Shown: positions 23,801 to 38,800, counted from the first letter of the stretch. The stretch: DNA of 64,000 nt from Mytilus californianus (GCF_021869535.1 NW_026262593.1:73412822-73476821); one strand, 5' to 3'. Notes: generated by a model from the letters alone, not told the origin. Numbers and translations: made by a program.

Positions 23801-26800
23801 ACCTGGGATTGTACTTATTTCCATCATTTTCTATATTCAGTGAACCATGTACACTACCAGGATACCATCATGGAAGTTGAGCAAAATCAACATCTGTTTT
23901 ATTGTCAAACTTTCATATTTCATATTTTTAGTGATGATTTATTCATTTTTGAGAAAACTTTTGTGTTTGTGTTTGCTGCTTCACTTCTTGTTTAAATATG
24001 TTTGTTAATTGGAATTTTCTTTTCCCTATACTCAATTCTTTACCTATTGACTCACTTTCATTTATTCCCCTTTACCCCCATTTTAGTCAACACAGCGTGA
24101 TTATTATAAACCCTCCCCATACTGAGTGATTTTTATGCATCTTTCGCAATCTCTGTTGTAGGGGTATAATAATAGCATGAATATCTTCTGTTTCAAACAT
24201 ATCTGTTAACAAACCCCAATGTTTTGATTACCCGAATAACTCAGTCATTATATTCCACTATTCTATGATTACTTCATGAAAGCCTGGATGCATAGACAAT
24301 AAAAAATCTTCAATTAATCATTCTGAATTAGCTCGGGATTTACCTATCTCATTAAAATTGTACTGACTGCTGATTGGTCACCTCTCCTACAGGGCACCAA
24401 TCAAAATCCAGGATTCGTTAAGAGTTTTTAGCATGTGAGGAATTCAGGCCCTCACAAGTAGGAGTTCGATTACGGGGAGGGACTGAAATATTAAGGTTAA
24501 TGTTTGAGGTAACATTTGAAAAAATTACACCAGAATGCATTAGATACCTACCTTTGAACAATCCTACTCATAAGGGGTTTAGTAGATCGTGACAACTGTT
24601 CCTTTCGTTGTTCTCTCTCTTCCAACGTTTTATTGATTTCATCACGAGATCTGATAATGAAGATTCCTTTCCCTTGGTTCAAACCTGTAGGCTTACAGAT
24701 CCACATTTCTCCATCTGAAAATATATAAATATTATCAGTCATTGACTGTCACTGTTTCATATAAAAATAAGGAGATGTGGTATGATTGCCAGTGAGACAA
24801 CTATCTGCCAAAGTTCAAATGAAGTGGGTGTAAGCAATTTATAGGCAACCGTTCAGCCTTCAACATTGAGAAAAACCTATACCATATAGTCGGCTATAAT
24901 AGGCCCTACTTTCAGTACTTTTGGCAATATCATGGCGGCCTTTTTCCAGTGGAGAAAAAGAATGAGTGCCTGAAGAGCACCATTAACATAAGACAGAAAA
25001 ACTAGCAATCCTAGTCACTTAAGATTTAAATCTGACACACCTTGTGAAGCTTGTTTTGAACTGTCACTACTTCATATAAACCACGTTATTGTGGGGTAAT
25101 TTTGTTGTATTTGGATCAATTAGGGTTCTATTAGATGCTAAATTGCACAGGTTTGTTTATTTGTTTGTGAAATGTTTTCATTTTCTGATGATGTACTATT
25201 TTTTGTCTGAAATATGCTCCAATATATTCCATATATCAAATTATTCAAAATGTGAAAGTCTTCTAAAGGTGTGTGTCAACTGCTTTCTGTTGATGATATA
25301 TGCAGAAATGGCTATGTCAATGTTGTGGCATGGAAAACTCAAATTTAACAACAGATAAAAAATTATAATACAGGTGCACAATTTCATGTCCAGTAGTAGA
25401 AAGTAAAATAACAAAAATACCGAACTCCGAGGAAAGTTCAAAGGAGAGTCCATAATCAAATGGCAAAATCAAAAGCTCAAAACACATCAAACGAATGGAT
25501 AACATTTCTTATGTAGAAAATGGTGGATTAAACCTGGTTTTATAGCTAGCTAAACCTCTTACTTGTATGACAGTCGCATAAAATTCCATTATATTGACAA
25601 CAATGCAAATTGGACAAAATTTTGTAAAACTCTTTAAATTTTGATTCATGTGGTGTCCAATAACTCAAATTATGAGATTTATAAATATTTAATCCTAAGG
25701 TATCATTGAAGAATTGCTAAAATAATTCTAATAACTTGAAAATATCAAATCAATTCCGCCTACAAAAATACAAAAAAAATATTCCAGACAAAGTTATCAT
25801 TAAAATACAACAAACTGGTAATATTGTGCCCATGTTGTTTCACCAAAAATGACACAAATAATAATGTAACCATCTTGAAATCACACGAGATCTTAAAAAA
25901 CAAAACAAACAGTGGTAAATTAAGTATCTGATTTGTGTTTCACCCAACGAAAATGTTGATGATAACTAGAAGGCGTTATTACAGACATTGTTTCTTTGTA
26001 CAATAAAGGACATGTGTTAATTCAACACAAATCATGACAGGAGAAGATAACTCCTACAGAATTCCCACAATAACAGTATGCCTATTATTTCCTGTAATAA
26101 CTTGTTTAAGTTATCCCTTGACTGGGGTCCAGTCATATAGATTCTGGATCCGCCCCTGGCCCTTTTTCTCAATAAACTTCCAATTTACCATGAAATTGTT
26201 TTTTTACCTTGATAAACTTCCAGAAATATATCTTTATTATTTTTCTCATCAAGTCTGTAAGTCTCTGGGAAGAAATCATTGAATTTCAATCTGGGTGGTC
26301 TCCCTTTAGTTGATAATGTAACACGTTCATACTCCTGTAAACTGTTTAGTAAACCTAGCTTGTTGGTCAACAGCTGACCATTAGGGATATGGTTGACTAA
26401 CTGGTCACCTGAAAATACAAACATAAAAAATATTCAGTCCTCAGTTGTTTATGAGAATAATATCCTATTACAGAAGGAAAATATAAGGTAAGAATCTTAA
26501 GGTAAAAAAAAGCTAAATAACATTTTCATTATTAACATTATTTCAAAGAGCTGATTAGGCGGAAAAAAATACAACAGATTATAAAATATAAAAAAAAAAC
26601 ATTAGAAGTAAATATCCTTTATTCTGGATACTGACTAATTTTTTTTCCACATTTACCATAATCCTTTCTTGCATAGTTGCCGGCAAATCATTTTTTATCA
26701 TTTTTAAACTCTGTTAATGTACATGTAAGAATTGATAGAAGTTTGATATATTCACAATATTTTTCTACTCACAAAAGTTGCATAAATAAATCACTAACAA

Positions 26801-29800
26801 AATAATCTTTTATATGAAAATACTAACAAAGTTAGAAAATTATGAAAATAAATCGGTTAACTGTTTGAACACTTAAAGTTAGAAAACATGTGAAAATATA
26901 TCACCCTGAAATATGCTAGGAAAGGCTAAAACAAAAAGACAAAAGTGTTAGCAAAATCAAGTTGGTTTACTGGAGCCAAAATCATCTAAGTAGATATAAG
27001 AAGATGTGGTATGAGTGCCAATGAGACAACTCTCCATCTTAGTCACAATTTGTAAAAGTAAACCATTATAGGTCAAAGTACAGCCTTCAACACAGAAGGT
27101 CACTTTTGCCGCAATAGTTATTCGATAAAAACTACTTGATATATAAATTAGGACTATTACTGTGAAACTGTTGTTGAATAATATCTTTATAACTTTATAA
27201 GTGATATCTACTGCATAATACTTTTATTATAGGGAGTATAAGACTTTTACGATGGCTGTAAAACTTTATACAATGACTAAAAGCAGCAATAAAATATATG
27301 TTGGCAAGAATAAAGTGGATTATGATGTCTACACATGTTTACTGTTCGTTTTTGGTTAAAATTTATTCAGAACTTTCCCAAAATTTCTTATTTTTGATTA
27401 CTGTGGATTCAGTCAATTTTATAGATACAAATGTTCATCCCCAATAATTCATGAAAATGGCAAGTCTAGCTACATAATCCAAGGTATGCTTGATGAGTTA
27501 AGCCTCTTTCAACTGATTTTTATAGTTCGTTCTTATATTGTACTGTTACACCACTGTCCCAGGTTAGGGGGAGGGTTGGGATCCCGCTAACATGTTTAAC
27601 CCCGACACATTCTGTATGTATGTGCCTGTCCCAAGTCAGGAGCCTGTAATTCAGTGGTTGTCGTTTGTTTATGTGTTACATATTTGTTTTTCGTTCATTT
27701 TTTGTACATAAATCAGGCTGTTAGTTTTCTCATTTGAATTGTTTTACATTGTCATTTCGGGGCCTTTTATAGCTGACTGTGCGGTATGGGCTTTGCTCAT
27801 TGTTGAAGGCCGTATGGTGACCTATAGTTGTTAATTTCTGTGTCATTTGGTCTCTTGTGGAGAGTTGTCTCATTGGCAATCATACCACATCTTCTTTTTT
27901 ATATTGGCCACAGAAATCTGTTTTTCATGAGTTGAGCTGTCTGACAGGAAAAACAAATTTGTTACTGTATCCCTGCTTTGCATGAGAAAACACTTCGTTG
28001 GTTAACATTTTCAGTATGTATACTAGTATAAACATTAAATGGCAGTGAATTTGAATTTTTTACATGAAGTGTTTGCATGAATAAAAAATTATAACAAACG
28101 GGAAACTGCATTTTTAATTCTTTTAACAGAAATATTGGTGTTTTTACTAAACATGCTAAATACAAACATTAACGGGCATTTAATTTGAATTTTGTGATTT
28201 TTGCATGAATAAATAATTATAACAAACGTGAAACTGCATTTTCAATTCTTTTTACAGAAAAGTGGTCGAATGGTAAATAGATATATATCCATTGATCAAT
28301 GTTCAACACGATTTTAATATTTAAATAGTTATACAAAAGTATGTATCATGTTGTATTATGACTATCAACAGAATCAATAAAATTTATTGTGTTAACTCGA
28401 AATGTAAACTTCCTACTAAAATATGTCATGAAAGGAGACGTTCTGAACTTAGACAAAACTTAGGAATATTAATGTGTATAATAAATCTTTAAAGGTCAAC
28501 CAACTTGGAAAGAGTTCAAACATATGTACTCCAAACTAAATATAATCAATTTCAAAAGTGAAATGAGCATTGATCAAGCCCGAATTTAGTTTTAAATTTG
28601 TCAAAGGTCTGGTAAAAAAATTTCCCTTGATGAAACGTCCAATGTTATTTGATATTTCTATCATATTGTGACAATATTCCTGATTACTACTTTAATCATC
28701 TTGCCGTCTGACAATTGCGTATTGTAAATATTTAATTAGTCGAAACGATGACTTGAATACATTCCAACAAATACCCTGTATCATGTGACTCTTATATTAT
28801 TTATTGACAAAAGTCGTATCCATTAATTTGTATAATACCATTATGATAATGTTACACCATGTTCCTTGTTCGACAAAATGCGACTTCAAAAAAAAAAATA
28901 AAATGATTTTAAAAGTCTTCTTGAATGAGTCTTTTATTCAATATGTATAATATGTATAGTGCAACATCCAGGACAAATATAAAAATATGACACAAACACT
29001 GAAAAAAGGAATATCTGATGTACTTGTGTTTGAATTTACCCAATATTCCTTTGAGTTAACTATAAAACTTAATAAATTTCACAATTATTCAAATTGAATA
29101 AAAAGTTAAAATGCCAAATCTAGTACAAAGTTGAAGGCACAAGTTAATTCCTGACAAAAATTAAAAGTTTTCCTTTTTGATATACATACCCCAGGTTATG
29201 GGGAGGGTTGAGCACTCACAAACATGTTTAAACCAGCCATATTCTGTATGTGCCTGTCCCAAGTCAGGAGCCTGTAGTTCAATGGTTGTCGTTGCTTCAT
29301 GTCTGTCATATTTGTTTTTCGTAAATTGTTTTCTTATAAATTTGGCCGTTAGTTTTCTCAACTGAATTGTTTCATATTTTTCATGTCGGGGCCTTTTATA
29401 GCCGACCATACGTTATGGGTTTTTCACATTGTTGAAAGCTGTACAGTTGCCTATATTTGCTTACATCCACTTCATTTGAACTTTGCTGGATAGTTGTCTC
29501 ATTGGCAATAATACCCCATCTCCTTATTTTTATATAGTATTTTATGAATATATAAACATATAGCAATCTACAAAACATGTATACAAAAATTAGTACATGA
29601 ATTAGTTTATGGAGATATTTATATTTTAGTTAACTGTATTTAATTTTTATAGATACTAGTTCTGTTATATTAATCATTTTCTGTCAATCTTTAGGTTTTG
29701 GTTAACTGCATTTTATATTTTATTACCAATAATTCTCTATTTATTCATATAAAAAATACAATTCTAATGGAGCTCTTCCCTTTCTCAGCAGCCAAAAAAC

Positions 29801-32800
29801 TACTTCTAATTTGACTCTCCTCTTTTTGTAAATAGATACTAGTGTTTAGAAGTCAGAGAAGTCACAATTGGTTCAACAGAAGAAAAAAAAACAAATTAAA
29901 ACAATAAAGGGAAACAATATACACACTGATTCTATCAAAATAGGCATCTAGTTTTAACTGCTTTAAAGGGAGATAATTACAATATACTGGTACACTGATT
30001 CTACCAGAACAGGTATCTAGTTGTTACTTCTTTAAAGGGAGACAATTTAAACTATTAAAAAATGGCAAACTACTATAATTGGGAGATAGATATAGGAAGG
30101 TGTGGTATGAGTGCCAATGAGACAACTCTCCATCCAAGTAACGATTTATAAAAGTAAACCATTATAGGTCAAGGTACGGCCTTCAACACCGAGCATTGGC
30201 TCACACCGAACAGCAAGCTATAAAGTGCTCCAAAAATGAATTCATTAAATTCTATGTAAAATTGAGAAATTTGAACATGATTAAGAGCAAATGTATCTAT
30301 TCAGAGGGCACAAGTGTATTTGGCTAAGTTCAAAATTTTTTTTTTACATAGTTAACTTTTCAAATCTGGAAAGTTGGAGATCTCACTTATTGGAAACATT
30401 TTAAGATTTGCTAGACAATTGATTATGTAATGTTTTATTTGACTTTAAGTTACTTTTCAGATGTTGAATTATAAATGTTAAAAAATTTGAATGTATCCAA
30501 TCACATACCTGGTAACTTTTCAAAATCTGCATGGGGGATTTTAATCCAAAAAGACTAAATGCCTCTTTAATTCCCGTCTTAAATAAATCTAATATTTGTT
30601 GTATACAGTGAGCACATTTTTTTTGTAGATCATTGGAAAAGAAAATTAAAGTTTGTTAAAGTTAAAGTTCATATTGTCTAAAAATCATCAGAGAAACAGA
30701 TTCACTGAATCTTTAAATTTCTGTCTGAAGTGTATCTAATATTCCAAGTTTTATAAAAGAGCATATGTGCTTAAATACCATTTTAACTCCTTTGAAAGGC
30801 TGTTTTTGAATGAAATCTGTTTAAATTTCTGGAGTTTCAAGAATCTGGCAAACCCTTCTCATGGGGGAACCATCCCCCCCCCTTTTTCCCAATTTTTTTT
30901 TTAATCTGGACACTTTGCAGGTCTACAATCATTGGGATTACTGTGGATTCATTTTTTTCCAAGGGTACCAGTTTTCATGGATTGAAGAAAAATTGTATTG
31001 TCGTGAATATTTAATTTCGTGGGTTTGCCAAAGTCTGCGTACAAGATGTTCAGTAGTTGTCGTTTGTTAATGTGGTTCATAAGTGTTTCTCGTTTTTTAT
31101 ATAGATTAGACCGTTGATTTTCCCGTTTGAATGGTTTTACACTAGTAATTTTTGGGGCTCTTTATAGCTTGCTGTTCTGTGTGAGCCAAGGCTCCGTGTT
31201 GAAGACCATACTTTGACCTATAAAGGCTGTTGTCTGCTCTATGGTCGGGTTGTTGTCTCTTTGACACATTCCCTATTTCCATTCTCAATTTTACTTTTAT
31301 AAATTTTGACTTGGATGGAGAGTTGTCTCATTTTCACTCATACCACATCTTCTTATATCTATATACAAGCCTTTAGAACATTTGTACTTGGTTGAACATT
31401 TAAATTCATGTTTCAACTTTCCCCACAAATTCCACGAAAATTGGTATCCAACGAATAATGATGAATCTATAGTAAACAATAATCAGTCAATTCAACCTTA
31501 AATATTCAACACTGATTCACAATGCTTGGCTTTCTCAAATGCTTCATTACATCACAACTCTTTATTTTTTGTCATATTAAACAAGTTCTATGTACTTTTA
31601 CTCAGCAAAGACATGTAAGCAAATAAGGGTGACTGAAATTTTACATGGACATGTAATACGACACGAAATTTAACTAATGAATACTATTTACTCTGTAAAT
31701 AATGTAATAGATATATTATAGTTTTGGCAATTTATTTTTAAGTTTGTACAACTGCCAAAAGTCGAACTTTTCACAAGCAAGAGGTGTGACTACTGATAAT
31801 GTTTTGCACATAATTCAATTTTAACACTGAGCTATAAATATAAAGAAGATAATAAGATATTTGTTTACAGATAGGTTTTTAACAAACAAATCTTAATAGT
31901 ATTTTCTTTAGAAATTTAAGTGAAAAGTTGAATAATATACTGTTGATTTTTCACGCTGATAATATAACGACTTAAATATATATATATATACAAATATTCC
32001 TTTAAATAATTTATTTCTTGCTGAGTTTTAAAAGTCTAACTTTATAAATTCACCCTAAAATGATATAAATCATGTTCAAGAAAAACCTTAACTTCCTTCT
32101 CCATTTCAAATAATCAGAAATATTTTTTACAATTTTTTGGTCAATTTCAGATTTCTAGCAAAAAATGTGTTTATTGGCAACAGAATATGTTGAAAGAATG
32201 GCAAAATAAGCAATTGACTTGTTGCTTCATGATTATTTAAAACATTCAATTTTTTTTTATGAAGATAAAAAAAAAGATGTGGAATATTCATCAATGAGAC
32301 AACAATCTATAAGCACCCCCCTCCCCCCCCCCTAAAAATAAAATAAAATAAAAACATTGAAATTTCTCACTGAACTGGTGAACATTCACATTGCCAGTAA
32401 TCATATACCGGTAAATAAGAAGATGTAGTAATTGAGTGCCAATGAGACAATTCTCCATCAAGTCACAATGTGTAAAAAGTAAACAATTATAGGTTAATTA
32501 CAAACGAAAGTGAACCAACGCCTGGTGAGTCTGTAGTGAGTTAGAGTCCCTGAAGTGGATACCTCGGGTATGCAGGGTCGTTATGATGAAACACAATAAT
32601 GTAGAAAGTCTTATAACAACAACACTGGAGGGACTGCTGCAGAAAATTTATTGATCGACATGTTTCGGTGCCTAGGGCACCGTCATCAGGATACAAATAA
32701 TACATTGAACATACTTAAGTGTACAATCGGGTTGTCTTGTGACAACGTCATAGTATAGTAGTTGTTATGAAAGGGAAGTAATAGTGAAAGTATAAATAGA

Positions 32801-35800
32801 AAATGTATATAAATAGATTGTCAACATGAAAATGAAAGTAAATTAAAATTGTTTGTATATCAACTCTGTGTTATTATTGTCTCAGCTAAAAATGTTATAA
32901 ATAGAATGTACAAACACATGTCTGTCCCATAGTTCTTCCGGTAGCTCATCTAAACATATGGTTTCATCACTGCTGCTTGTTGTCAGGTCTATGTAGTCGA
33001 AGACGAAATTAGCAAACGACCCGCGAATCCAGCTAAGCAACAATAAATCACCCAACCCCCGAAAATGCCGAGAACCAGAAAATTCATTAAACACAACATT
33101 TATAAGAAAATTAAGAATAAACCACAAAAGGATACATGTGCCGTAATAAATTTGAGCAAAAAACAATTAACATATGCCCAACACTCAGTGCTACAAAAAG
33201 GATTAAGTTTCTGTCCAACACCAGGCCCACTAAATGAGTTAGAACTTTTCAGAGATACACTAATTTTTAATAGAAGAATACGCCTGAAACACCATTTTCA
33301 AAAAAAGAACGATACCAGTGAAAGCACATATACTCCCAACCCGTTTAAATTACCTACAGGATGGACACCACCAGCGGGAAGAAATAAAGATTTGGATACA
33401 TTTTTAAACCTTACTTCTGATGATATCTCACAAATTCCGAAAACAGGATTTATAAGAAAAAACCTCAACCGAAATCAATTTAGAGCCTTAAATGAATTAA
33501 AAAATGATCAGACCATTACACTTAAACCAGCAGACAAAGGAGGAGCAATCGTTATTATGGATACCATAGATTACATGCGAGAAGCAGACCGTCAACTTTC
33601 TAACACTACTTTTTACGAGGAAGTAAATAAAGATCTCAACCCCAAAATCGCCAAAGAAATAAAAGAATTCATTCTCGATATAAAACACAAACTACCCGAA
33701 ACTCTACACGAATTCTTATTACAAAAACACTGGCGAACGCCACTATTTTACCTTCTCCCAAAAATTCACAAAACAGGAAATCCAGGTAGACCAATTATTT
33801 CACAAATAAACTCTCCTACTGCAAATATGTCAAAAGTTGTGGACCATTATCTAAAACCTTTCATCAAAGATATACCGTCGTATATTAAAGATACCACACA
33901 TTTTCTACAAAAAATCGAATCGCTAGGCGATATACCACCCAACAGCCTTCTAGTAACGGCAGATGTAAGCTCACTGTATACAACCATTCCACACAGAGAA
34001 GGAATACTTGCAGCAAAAGAAATACTGAACAACAGACAAGAAAATTCACCAGCAACTTGGATACTTCTTAGATTTATGCACTTTATCTTAACCAAAAATT
34101 GTTTTAAATTCGGCAATAAATACTACATGCAAATTATGGGAACAAGCATGGGAACAATTATGGCTCCGGAATACGCCATTATATTTATGGACAAATTAGA
34201 GAGAGAATTCCTAAAAACACAAGTACTTAAACCATTAGTATGGTGGAGATATATAGACGACATATTTTTCATATGGCCACATACACGCAAGGATCTAGAT
34301 TCCTTCATCAGTGCCCTCAACCAATTCCATCCTAGTATAAAATTCACAAGCCACATAAGTACAGAAAAGGTCGATTTCCTAGATACAACGGTAGTTAATA
34401 ACCAAGGAAAACTCCACACAACTCTATACACAAAACCAACAGATGCGCACCTCTTCTTACATTACAACTCATGCCACCCGAAACACCAAAAAGAAAGTAT
34501 TCCATTCAGTCAAGCACTGAGAATAAGACGAATTTGTACAGAAATCAATGATTTCGAATTTCACACAAACCGTCTGAAAGAACATCTCCTGACTCGGGGT
34601 TATCCCCGACAGGTTGTCGATTCTGCAATTTCAAAAGCAAAGTCGTTAAATCGAAATGATTTGTTAAAACCAAAGGAAACTGACCAACCCGTGAAGCCAG
34701 ATATGATTCCATTAGTAATCAACTACCATCCAAAAATAAAAAATCTTAACGGAACCATCAACCAGAGGAAAGATATCCTCAAAAGAACTCCTGAAACTCA
34801 AACCCTCGCGAAACAAAAACTCATTGTTTCATATAGACGAGCCTTATCAATCAAACAAATACTAGTAAAAACCGAAATTGTACGCAAACAAACCCGTAAG
34901 GGTAGCCACCCTTGCGGAAAGAATTGCTATCTCTGTAGATTAATGAAAACCGCAGAAAGTGCAAAAAGTACCGTAAACAGTTACCAAATAGATATTAAAC
35001 ACGAAATTACATGCAACACAGAAAGTGTGGTGTATTTAATAGAATGCAAACAATGCAAAAAACAATACATTGGTCAAACGGGAAATAGCCTAAAAGAAAG
35101 ATTCAGGGGACATCTACAGGACATCAACACTGAGAATAATACAAAACCAGTCTCGAAACACTTCACCTCAAATGGTCACAATAAACACGACGTCACCATA
35201 ACAGGCATAACAACCACAGAACAAAACATAAACGTCAGACTAAGAACGGAAGAAGCTCTTATACATAAATTTGGAAGCACCGAACCCTGGGGCCTTAACA
35301 GACGATATGGCTAATACGAAGATTACCAAAAGAAAAGAAACTACAGGAACTTTCACAAGACGATTTAATTGCAAAAAATGCCCGAAAACTTTCTGCAGTA
35401 TTTCTACTTTACGAAGACACCATAAGGAACGCCACGAACCAGTCGCAACAATGTTTGAATGCAAACATTGTGTTGCAACCTTCACTAGAAAATCAAATGC
35501 CGTAACACACCTTAAATCAAAACACCCAGATAAAGCCAGAGAAGATTATAATAGCTTCCAACAAAATCCTCGTGAAATGGCCAAAGCAATAGAAAAATGG
35601 AGACCACCATTTGAAGCCGTACAGAAAAAAGAATGGAACGGGAAAACACCTACATTCAGGACAATACCAGCTAAATCACCGTATGAGTATCACCAATCAT
35701 CCACCTCAAAACCGAAAAAACCCTCAACAAGTGATTTGGAACAAGACCTGTACCTGTCGGATTCCGACTCTTCTTTAAATAACACTCCGCAATACATAAC

Positions 35801-38800
35801 AAACGATTACGGTTATGTCATGGACCTTACTCAGGAAGACTACATAGACCTGACAACAAGCAGCAGTGATGAAACCATATGTTTAGATGAGCTACCGGAA
35901 GAACTATGGGACAGACATGTGTTTGTACATTCTATTTATAACATTTTTAGCTGAGACAATAATAACACAGAGTTGATATACAAACAATTTTAATTTACTT
36001 TCAATTATAGGTTAAAGTACGGCCTTCAACACAGAGCCTTGGTTCACACCGAACAGCAAGATATAAAGGGCCCCAAAATGACTAGTGTAAAACAATTCAA
36101 ACAGGAAAACCAACGGTCTAATCCATATGAAAAATGAGAAATACTTATGAACCACATCAACAAACAACCACTGAACAACAGTCTAGTAATAGTCTAGAAA
36201 TGATTTAACAAGATTTTGTATGCACCCGCCGTTACCATTCTCTAACTTTAGTTTGCCTCAACCAAATGTTATGAAACTTATACACAATGTGTATTACCAC
36301 AAAACTCAGATCAAGTTCAGAATTTGGTGGCATCACTTCTACTGTTCTGGGTTTATGCCCCTTTAAATATGGATTAATTGCTGAATTTTTCGTTTCCATT
36401 CTCTACCTTTAGTTTGCCTCAACCAAATGTTACGAAACTTATACACAATGTGTATTACCACAAAACACAAATCAACTTCAAACTTGAGTGGCGTCACTTT
36501 TACCGTTCTAGAGTTATGCCTCTTTATAACATTATATGCAAGCTAGCAAGATAGTCTAGAAATGATTTAACAAGATTTTGTATGCCCCCACCGTTACCAT
36601 TCTCTAACTTTAGTTTGCCTCAACCAAATGTTATGAAACTTCTACACAATGTGTATTACCACAAAACACAGATCAAGTTCAGAATTTGGTGGCATCAGTT
36701 CTACTTATCTGGGGTTATGCCCCTTTAAATATGGAATAATTGCTGAATTTTTCGTTTCCATTCTCTACCTTTAGTTTGCCTCAACCAAATATTACGAAAC
36801 TTATACACAATGTGTATTACCACAAAATACAGATCAACTTCAAATTTGGGTGGCGTCACTTTTACCGTTCTAGAGTTATGCCTCTTTATAACGTTATATG
36901 CAAGCGGGGGGCATCATATGTGTCCTATAGACACATTCTCCATTTATTTAACATGTTTCAATGTTTAACTGTCATGTAAGACATGAAAATTTTAATTTTG
37001 TTGAACTCTTGAATTCTTAGTACCCAAGAAACCTAAACATTTAATACCCAACAAATAATAATGTATACCAAATGTTTGGAATAACATAGTTGTATAATGA
37101 ACAAACAAAAAAAGGATAATGACCCATGTTCACAAGACTTTACACTCCTTAAAACTGATTCTTCTATGTACCATGATGTGTGTTAACACGCTAAACCTCT
37201 TAAATGAAACATTACAATGTCCTAATCCAGACATTTTTCATCCCTTTCTATTAATCCATATATAGATTATAAGATTAAAATAATTCAACACTACTTAATC
37301 CCCCTTAATCTATCTTTTCTGTATAATTCAAATTCAAGATTGGTTCCAAATTTCAGTATGAAACTTCTACACTATATTCATACATAATTCTATTTATCTA
37401 AATTAACACTATGTCTACTTATGTATATATCTATATATATATATATACCAAGTTTTAAAATACCATTGAAAATTTATAAACAAAATTAGGGTCATTGAGT
37501 GAATAAGTTACATTTCTGCAAATTGATTAGAATGGGCAAGGATCTATCATATGTAATACTTCATATTAGTAAAAGGAAATTTGGGGTGAATGTCAAGGTC
37601 AAAGCAAAGACATTTAGAGAGCAACACATGGTCCTCAATAAAAGACAGGCAAGTGTCTATGCAATATTATTGAGGTTGATAGGTGGAAATTACTAATCAA
37701 ACAATAGAAACTTGTGCAATACACCAAGAAAGCAATCTTATTCATAGCTGCCAATTTTTCAAAATCTTAACTGTGAATTTTAAGCAAAAGATGAGGAAAA
37801 ACACCTATATTATATACTTCATAAGTTTTTTTAATTTAATTTCTTTTGTCTTTAGCCAGTATGTACGTGTTTATATTTTTTTTTTTTTAATTTGTATATT
37901 TAAAGATCTTTGCACGTTTTTCTTTCATGGAGGAAATCCAAAAAAATTCAAGAAATTCTGCTTTTATATTGATTGGATATTGAACTTTCAATGGCATTTT
38001 TAAACTGTGTGTATTTACTATACATGCTCATGGATATAGAGCAAGTTGATAAAAAAAACCCACACATACAGGTACCTATAACAAACATTACATACAAACT
38101 TCTAGACTACACTATCACTACAAACAAAATACCAACAAAGGTGCCAAGCAAACAAGACAGGTGAAAGTTAAGTAAAAAAATGAATGCCACAGGGAAAGTG
38201 CTCATGTAAACTAGGCTAGTGAGGGCTAGCGAGAGGGATTAAACATTGATGCAGGGTAAAATTTCTAAGCTAGTGAGAGTCATTTTCACACACCGACTGC
38301 CGCAAGGAAAGAGCTTCATTTACCTTCTTTGAACCCACCATAATTTATGCGGGTTTTACATTCTACCCATTTTAGACGGTATTTCTCGTCATATTTATCT
38401 GTGGTCCGTTTCCAGCCTAAAGCCAACAGAGGTCCTTCTACCCTGTAAGCAAAGTTAAGATATACTATTATCCGTTGTTTTGTTCAAATCGCATAAGAAA
38501 ATTTGACCTTTCATTCCGGTTTCAATTTTCTATTGTCCTTGACAAAACATTGAACCTGTACAAACCAAACCTCTTCCAGACCAGGTCTTACAGTAATAAA
38601 ATTCTCAGGTACCATCTTTGTTCTCAGACTCAACCAATCAAAATACAGAATTTAGTAATTCGGCACAAATTTTGTACTTCAAGTATTGAGTAAAGTCTTA
38701 TGACTGAGAGTCCTGATTTAAATGCATTCATTGATTACTGTTTGGTTTAATGTCTAGTTGCAAATATTTCATGCATATTGTGGACGCCAACCAATTAAAC

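Larger units (their letters stand above)
32498..36001 (+). mobile_element. Penelope-like retroelement, near-intact, with inverted tail
   Basis: A 3.5-kb insertion lies between 14-bp direct repeats inside a family C repeat. The left 500 bp (32498-32998) is a copy of the element's 3' end in the opposite orientation; 166 bp of it match the right end exactly. The forward part begins near 32999 with a 66-nt leader before ORF1 (RT plus GIY-YIG endonuclease) and an overlapping ORF2 with zinc fingers. Penelope-like elements are known for terminal repeats in varied orientation, GIY-YIG endonucleases and hammerhead ribozymes. The ORFs are intact, so the insertion is probably recent. It sits in TTLL intron 2, antisense to that gene. 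Confidence 0.93.
26409..38323 (-). other. TTLL intron 2 (11.9 kb)
   Basis: The intron is bounded by GTAAAT (38323 side) and CAG (26409 side). It holds family C copies, an interrupted MITE, the Penelope-like element with its ribozyme, and the E-type tandem repeat. No alternative exon with family resemblance was found in it. Confidence 0.8.

Noticed and set aside
24440..24480. 'gttcgattac' resembling a tRNA B box
   Set aside because: No A box at the right distance and no cloverleaf could be drawn. No tRNA gene was found in the window.
32882..33166. Minus-strand 94-codon frame ending like ORF2
   Set aside because: It is the inverted tail of the Penelope-like element joined by chance to antisense leader sequence, not a separate gene.
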